DNA of 64,000 nt from Epiperipatus broadwayi (lineage: Eukaryota > Onychophora > Udeonychophora > Euonychophora > Peripatidae), in the NCBI GenBank assembly GCA_028023455.1, contig JAQFVV010006429.1, forward strand, positions 884,246-948,245. Direction: 5' to 3'. Below the pieces are notes generated by a model. It was not told the DNA's origin, ran no database searches, and was given only the letters and a program-made list of their open reading frames with translations. Within the stretch, counting starts at the first letter, position 1. Every line of letters starts with the position of its first letter. This document shows, piece by piece, positions 56,889 to 64,000 of the stretch. The translations under genes and the position numbers were made by a program.

Positions 56889-57579
56889 ATCACTTAATTG
56901 CTTACCACTTCAGGTTATCATTAAATATTTATTTATTTGCAAACTATTTATAAAATATTTATTTATGAAACTATAAATAAACACATGCCACAGTGCATCA
57001 TGCCACTCCCAACCATTGCATTTATCTTTTACCTTTTTTTTTTCTAGTTTTTAATAGATCTACTTTTTAGCCTATGTCCTTTTACATGCCTAACTCTACT
57101 ATTTTATTATCATTTATTAAACACTTAATTATTTATCATCAGTCTCTGTTTATTGTCCAATCCTCTATATTTCCAATTTACTCTCAATACTTTAGATCTC
57201 TTATTGAAAATTGATTCAACTTTATGTGATCTATTTATTATCCCTATTACTATTATTTTTAATGAAAGTGCTAGTTGTTTACCATGTGCATAAGTTCATA
57301 TGGGTTTATGTTGATAAAAAAATATAAAATGAAATGTGCTTTAACATTTTTTTTAAAAAAATTTAAACACCAATCCAATGGCTGGACTTCCTTTACAACT
57401 ATAGTATATTCATACCTAACATACTGGATACCAGATGTAACTATTGGTAAATGCATTTGAATACATTTATCAACTATAATATCTTTGTGCCTAACACGTT
57501 GCACATCACATATAATTATTAGTAAATATACTTGGATACCTCTATCAACTATAAAATGCTTACCATGTTGCGTGCCAGA
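56889..57579 (-). other. Leader region of the LTR element with ~75-bp repeats
   Basis: The stretch between the 5' LTR and the gag-position ORF. About 2.5 degenerate units (57397-57590) each begin AACTATA(A/G)TAT and contain CCTAACA(T/C). The last runs into the LTR edge, and the CCAGAT(A/G)TAA phrase is shared with repeats inside the LTR. No ORF of interest. Confidence 0.5.
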
Positions 57580-60617
<3,038 letters not shown>

Positions 60618-61275
60618 ACATATATATTGTAACCTCAACTTTCTCTGCACAATCTTTTACTTATTTAACCTCAGTAAACTCCCATTTATTTCAAGTAGCT
60701 ATTCAATTGAATTTTATACTAACTTTAGGATCAAATATACCCGGGGCACCAAATTTCAGCTATAAATTGTAATGCCCACCAGAGATCATCATCATTAGCC
60801 AAATTTAGGACTATAGAAGATACTGGAGAAAGTAATTAAATTGTCTCTCAAAAAAAAAATAATAATAACAATAACATTGATAAAACCATTCAATCTATGT
60901 AGTCTTAATTTCAAACTCGGGTGAGTCATGTAAATATTTCATAATAAACTTATTATTAGATCTATAATAATAAGACAATGTTCTTCCTGAACTTTATTAT
61001 AAATATCTGATCTCGAGTGGTAACTATGGAAAATATTAAATACATTTCTCATTTATAGATGACTGGAAATAAATCAGTAATTAATGCAGAGAACTCATAA
61101 TCTATGTTCATAATATAAAATTATTATTTATTTTAATACTAGATAAAAATTATCACAAATAAATTCTCCCCATTTAATTCCATTACTTTATTTTTTGTTC
61201 TCAGCATCTATCACTTTTAATAGCTACAGTCAAATATCAGCCTTTCATGCTAATTGTGCATATGCTTTGCGAGTG
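60618..61275. other. Unassigned AT-rich DNA
   Basis: Flank between the LTR element and the TTAA-ended MITE. No gene. Confidence 0.5.
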
Positions 61276-61844
61276 TTAACCTTTTAACTGCTAATTATAT
61301 TTCTGTTGTGTCAGCTAAAAATCAAAGCTTTTAATTGGCCAGCTCACAAACTGAAGACAAGTCAATTGTCAAAATATTTTCACCTTTAATATTATATTGA
61401 CTTTATATTCATTTATAAAAAGTATACCTTTGACCCCCAGTACGACTTTTGTACGACTTGTCTAGAAATTTCTATTTTGAGCTGAGTTTACGCGTAAATG
61501 GTAAACGTCACACATACTCACAATACGTTATTCTTTGCGCAATTTCAATATCTACCTGAAACTCTAAGAATTTTTTCTGCACGACAATTTTTCGATTTTT
61601 TATGAATATTTTTAGCAAAGTGTACCTAAAATTTTTTTTTTTTTTTGATTTTTCTCATTTTATTTATCGTAAAAAAGTTATTCCACAATTGTTGGATCAA
61701 TTACTGAAGATTTTATTGTGATTTTCCATTGAAGTTGTCCGTGATTCTGGGCTCTCTTCTCAAATTATGTTTTTGGATAACGTTCAAGGGTATGTAATTA
61801 CTTTTTTTTATATATTTTTTTTTTTTATAAATTATAATATTTTA

Positions 61845-62110
61845 TATATACTAAAACAAATAAATATGTTATATAATAATAAATTATAATATTTTCGATG
61901 TACTGAAACAAATAAACGTTTTTTGATAACATTCGCGAGTATGTAATTACTTTTATATATATATATTTTATAAATTATAATATTTTCTATTTACTGAAAC
62001 AAATAAATATGTTATATAATAATAAATTATAATATTTTCGATGTACTGAAATAAATAAATATGCTATAGAATAATAAATTATAATATTTTCAAATAAATA
62101 TGCTGTAGAA
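61845..62110. repeat. Tandem AT-rich repeats in the nested element
   Basis: About four variants of a unit containing ACTGAAA(C/T)AAATAAATATG and AATTATAATATTTTC; one is expanded by an extra ATAACATTCGCGAGTATG segment that also occurs upstream near 61778. Confidence 0.7.
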
Positions 62111-62283
62111 TGGAAAAACGTTGGGGACTGGGGTATCTGTCACTGCGTGAGCTAATGCATTTTTTGGCATGATTATAAATATGAATAGTGTATCATGTGT
62201 GACCAAGTTTGAATTTATGGACGAATTATTGCATCAGTGCTAAAGTTATGACCCTCAATTGATTTGTGTCAATTTTAGGCAAG

Positions 62284-62690
62284 TAATATAGGATATTGTA
62301 TAAATTTTCTGGCTTCTTCAATCTATCCAGTTATTGTTACAGTGCCATGTATTTGAACTCAGCCTTTCTTCATATTTTTTATGCAAAATAATAAATATAT
62401 TTATATACAAGTTCATGCTACACAACTGGAATTTCTTGTAATATAGGATATTTATACACACTTTCTGGTTTCATCAATCCATCCATTCTGTATTATAGTG
62501 CCATGTATTTAAACTCAGCCTTTCTTCATATCTTTTATGCAAAATAATAAATATATTTATATACAAGTTTATGCTACACAACTGGAATTTCATGTAATAT
62601 AGGATATTTTATACACGGTTTCTGACTTCATCAATCCATCCACTCTGTGTTATAGTGCCATGTATTTGAACTTAGCCTTTCTTCCACACA
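62284..62690. repeat. Tandem repeat, ~165-bp unit, ~2.5 copies
   Basis: Units begin TAATATAGGATAT and contain CATCAATCCATCCA, GTGCCATGTATTTGAAC and GCCTTTCTTC, with units starting near 62284, 62438 and 62597. Typical of the interior of non-autonomous DNA transposons. Confidence 0.85.
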
Positions 62691-64000
62691 TGTAATCATT
62701 GTTAATAATAATAAAAAATTATCTTTATTGATTTATTTTTATTTATTTTAGTTTTTATGAGTTTATTTATTTATTTTTGAATTACACTGTTCTATTACTT
62801 TTTTCTCCACTAAAAACCATTCATATTTTTACAGATAATTTACAAAACTGAACATATCTGGCTGTGGAATGAAAATGGATCACAGCAAGTCAGCTGTTTT
62901 AGTAATTTTCTCAGGGAAAAATTACCTCAGGTAAGACTTCCAATACATCATTTTTTTTGTAAATTTGTGAGGAATGTGAAGAAGCTGTTTATGAAAGTGT
63001 CATTTTATCATTTAAATTTCAAAATTTAGGATTTGTGAATCAGTGTAAAAACAAACATTCTTAAATCTGTTATAAATATTATTTTTTTTAACTTTTTCTT
63101 TATGAAATGATTATTTTAACAACTTCATTATATTCTTTCATATATGTACTTGCTTTTACAACATTATTTTTATATATTTATTACATTCAAACACAAAATA
63201 TCTAAGTTATTAGAGTTAGGGTAAATTTTTTTAAAAATTAAAGATGGCTGCCTGGTTTTCAAAGGGTTAATACATTGTCAGGTTATAAAAGTGAACGAAA
63301 GTTCTTTCAAAAATAAATTGCTATTTATTTATTATAAAATATTCAATTTTGGCAAAATAAAAGCCATCATATAAACAAAGAATTCGTGACATAAATGCGT
63401 TTTACTTATAGAAAAGTAAATATTTGTTTTTGCTAAATCTTAAATATTTTTACTAAAATCTTCAATATTTTTCGAAAATAATTTTGTTTTTTTAGTATAC
63501 TCTCTGAAAATGATTTGTAATTTCTCAATATATACTTTTAATATACTTTAAATCATATTTGAAATGAAAACCTCAGCGTTTTTCTTTATTTTCTTTGATC
63601 AGGTGGTTTCTTTGTTCTTTCCAGCCAATCAGAATGTCTTTGTCGGCTGAGAGCTGGCTGAGAACCAATCACCGACGATGTTATTTCTTTGTTTAGCTTT
63701 AAATGCGGTTTTTTTGATTTTTTACTTGTAAAATAATTTGGAAGAGGGCACCATCTTACAGAACTTTTAAAAACCTAGTCAATAACTGTCAAACGAATAT
63801 CCTAGCATTAAAAATAATGGAATTACAGTGACATCAACTGTTGACAAGAGACCTCGTAAGAGGCAGGAAAAGGGTTAATAATAAATGAATACTTTCTCAC
63901 CAATACAAGATATAGTATTTATGCATGAATAAAAGGAATCCTCTTATTCCTACAACTCAAACGCTTATACATGAGCAAATCTGAAGTACTGGCCTAGAAA

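Larger units (their letters stand above)
61427..63270. mobile_element. Nested piggyBac-type non-autonomous element, 1.84 kb
   Basis: The left end reads CCTTTGACCCCCAG (61427). The right end, read on the minus strand, is TTAACCCTTTGAAAACCAG (63270 leftwards). Ends of the form TTAA-CCCTTTG are characteristic of piggyBac-superfamily transposons. The uninterrupted relative at 10.35 kb has TATTAATAATTTGTC at this place, i.e. an empty TTAA site. The left-hand TTAA is mutated or lost. The interior has tandem repeats and no ORF over 60 codons, so it cannot encode a transposase. Confidence 0.7.
61276..63878. mobile_element. TTAA-ended MITE, piggyBac-like, copy 2 (interrupted)
   Basis: Outer ends TTAACCTTTTAACTGC (61276) and GGAAAAGGGTTAA (to 63878); the right end reads TTAACCCTTTTCC on the minus strand. 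The two outer parts (61276-61426 and 63271-63878) align with the uninterrupted copy at 10203-11109. There is no transposase. The inserted 1.84-kb element between them is listed separately. Confidence 0.65.

Overview
This window is AT-rich, repeat-dominated DNA from an animal nuclear genome. The evidence is a RTE-type LINE, a Penelope-like element, tRNA-derived SINEs, Tc1/mariner and piggyBac-like remnants, long (TA)n, (AAT)n and (GATA)n arrays, and a 500-N scaffold gap. No intact host protein-coding gene, rRNA or functional tRNA could be supported. The taxon cannot be fixed from sequence alone. I did not notice the very abundant canonical cephalopod SINE, so an octopus or squid is unlikely. 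An AT-rich invertebrate is the safest reading.

Layout. 0.1-3.2 kb: an old LINE copy broken open by fold-back repeats and by a SINE that has an 11-bp target duplication. 3.8-4.9 kb: a small inverted-repeat element, a (TA)n array and a decayed mariner-type transposase. 10.2-11.1 kb: a MITE with TTAA ends. 13.4-16.8 kb: a nearly full-length RTE-like LINE (endonuclease, reverse transcriptase, C-terminal domain, TGA-repeat tail) carrying three single-base frameshifts. 18.7-20.3 kb: a second, 5'-truncated copy of the same LINE whose first ~500 bp have been converted into runs of A while staying colinear with the intact copy. 29.28-29.87 kb: a ~590-bp near-perfect palindrome. 37.0-38.4 kb: a decayed Penelope-like element on the minus strand (RT plus GIY-YIG).

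38.55-60.6 kb: two near-identical blocks of ~8.1 kb (38550-46762 and 47263-55326) meet at the exact 500-N gap. The start of the second block matches inside the first contig and the end of the first matches inside the second contig, so this looks like unmerged overlapping contig ends or alleles rather than a real tandem duplication. The second contig carries a complete minus-strand LTR retroelement (50665-60617). It has unusually long LTRs (~3.0-3.3 kb), each with a GATA microsatellite. Its short internal region (~3.6 kb) keeps only a coiled-coil gag-position ORF and an integrase C-terminal remnant, so it is a large non-autonomous (LARD-like) element. One copy of its LTR (43208-43364) holds a ~157-bp insertion of extreme GC content. 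61.3-63.9 kb: a TTAA-ended MITE related to the one at 10.2 kb, interrupted by a second, 1.84-kb piggyBac-type element.

There are no operons or cooperating host genes. The biology visible is layered transposon insertion and decay, together with assembly artefacts that a reader should know about before using these coordinates.
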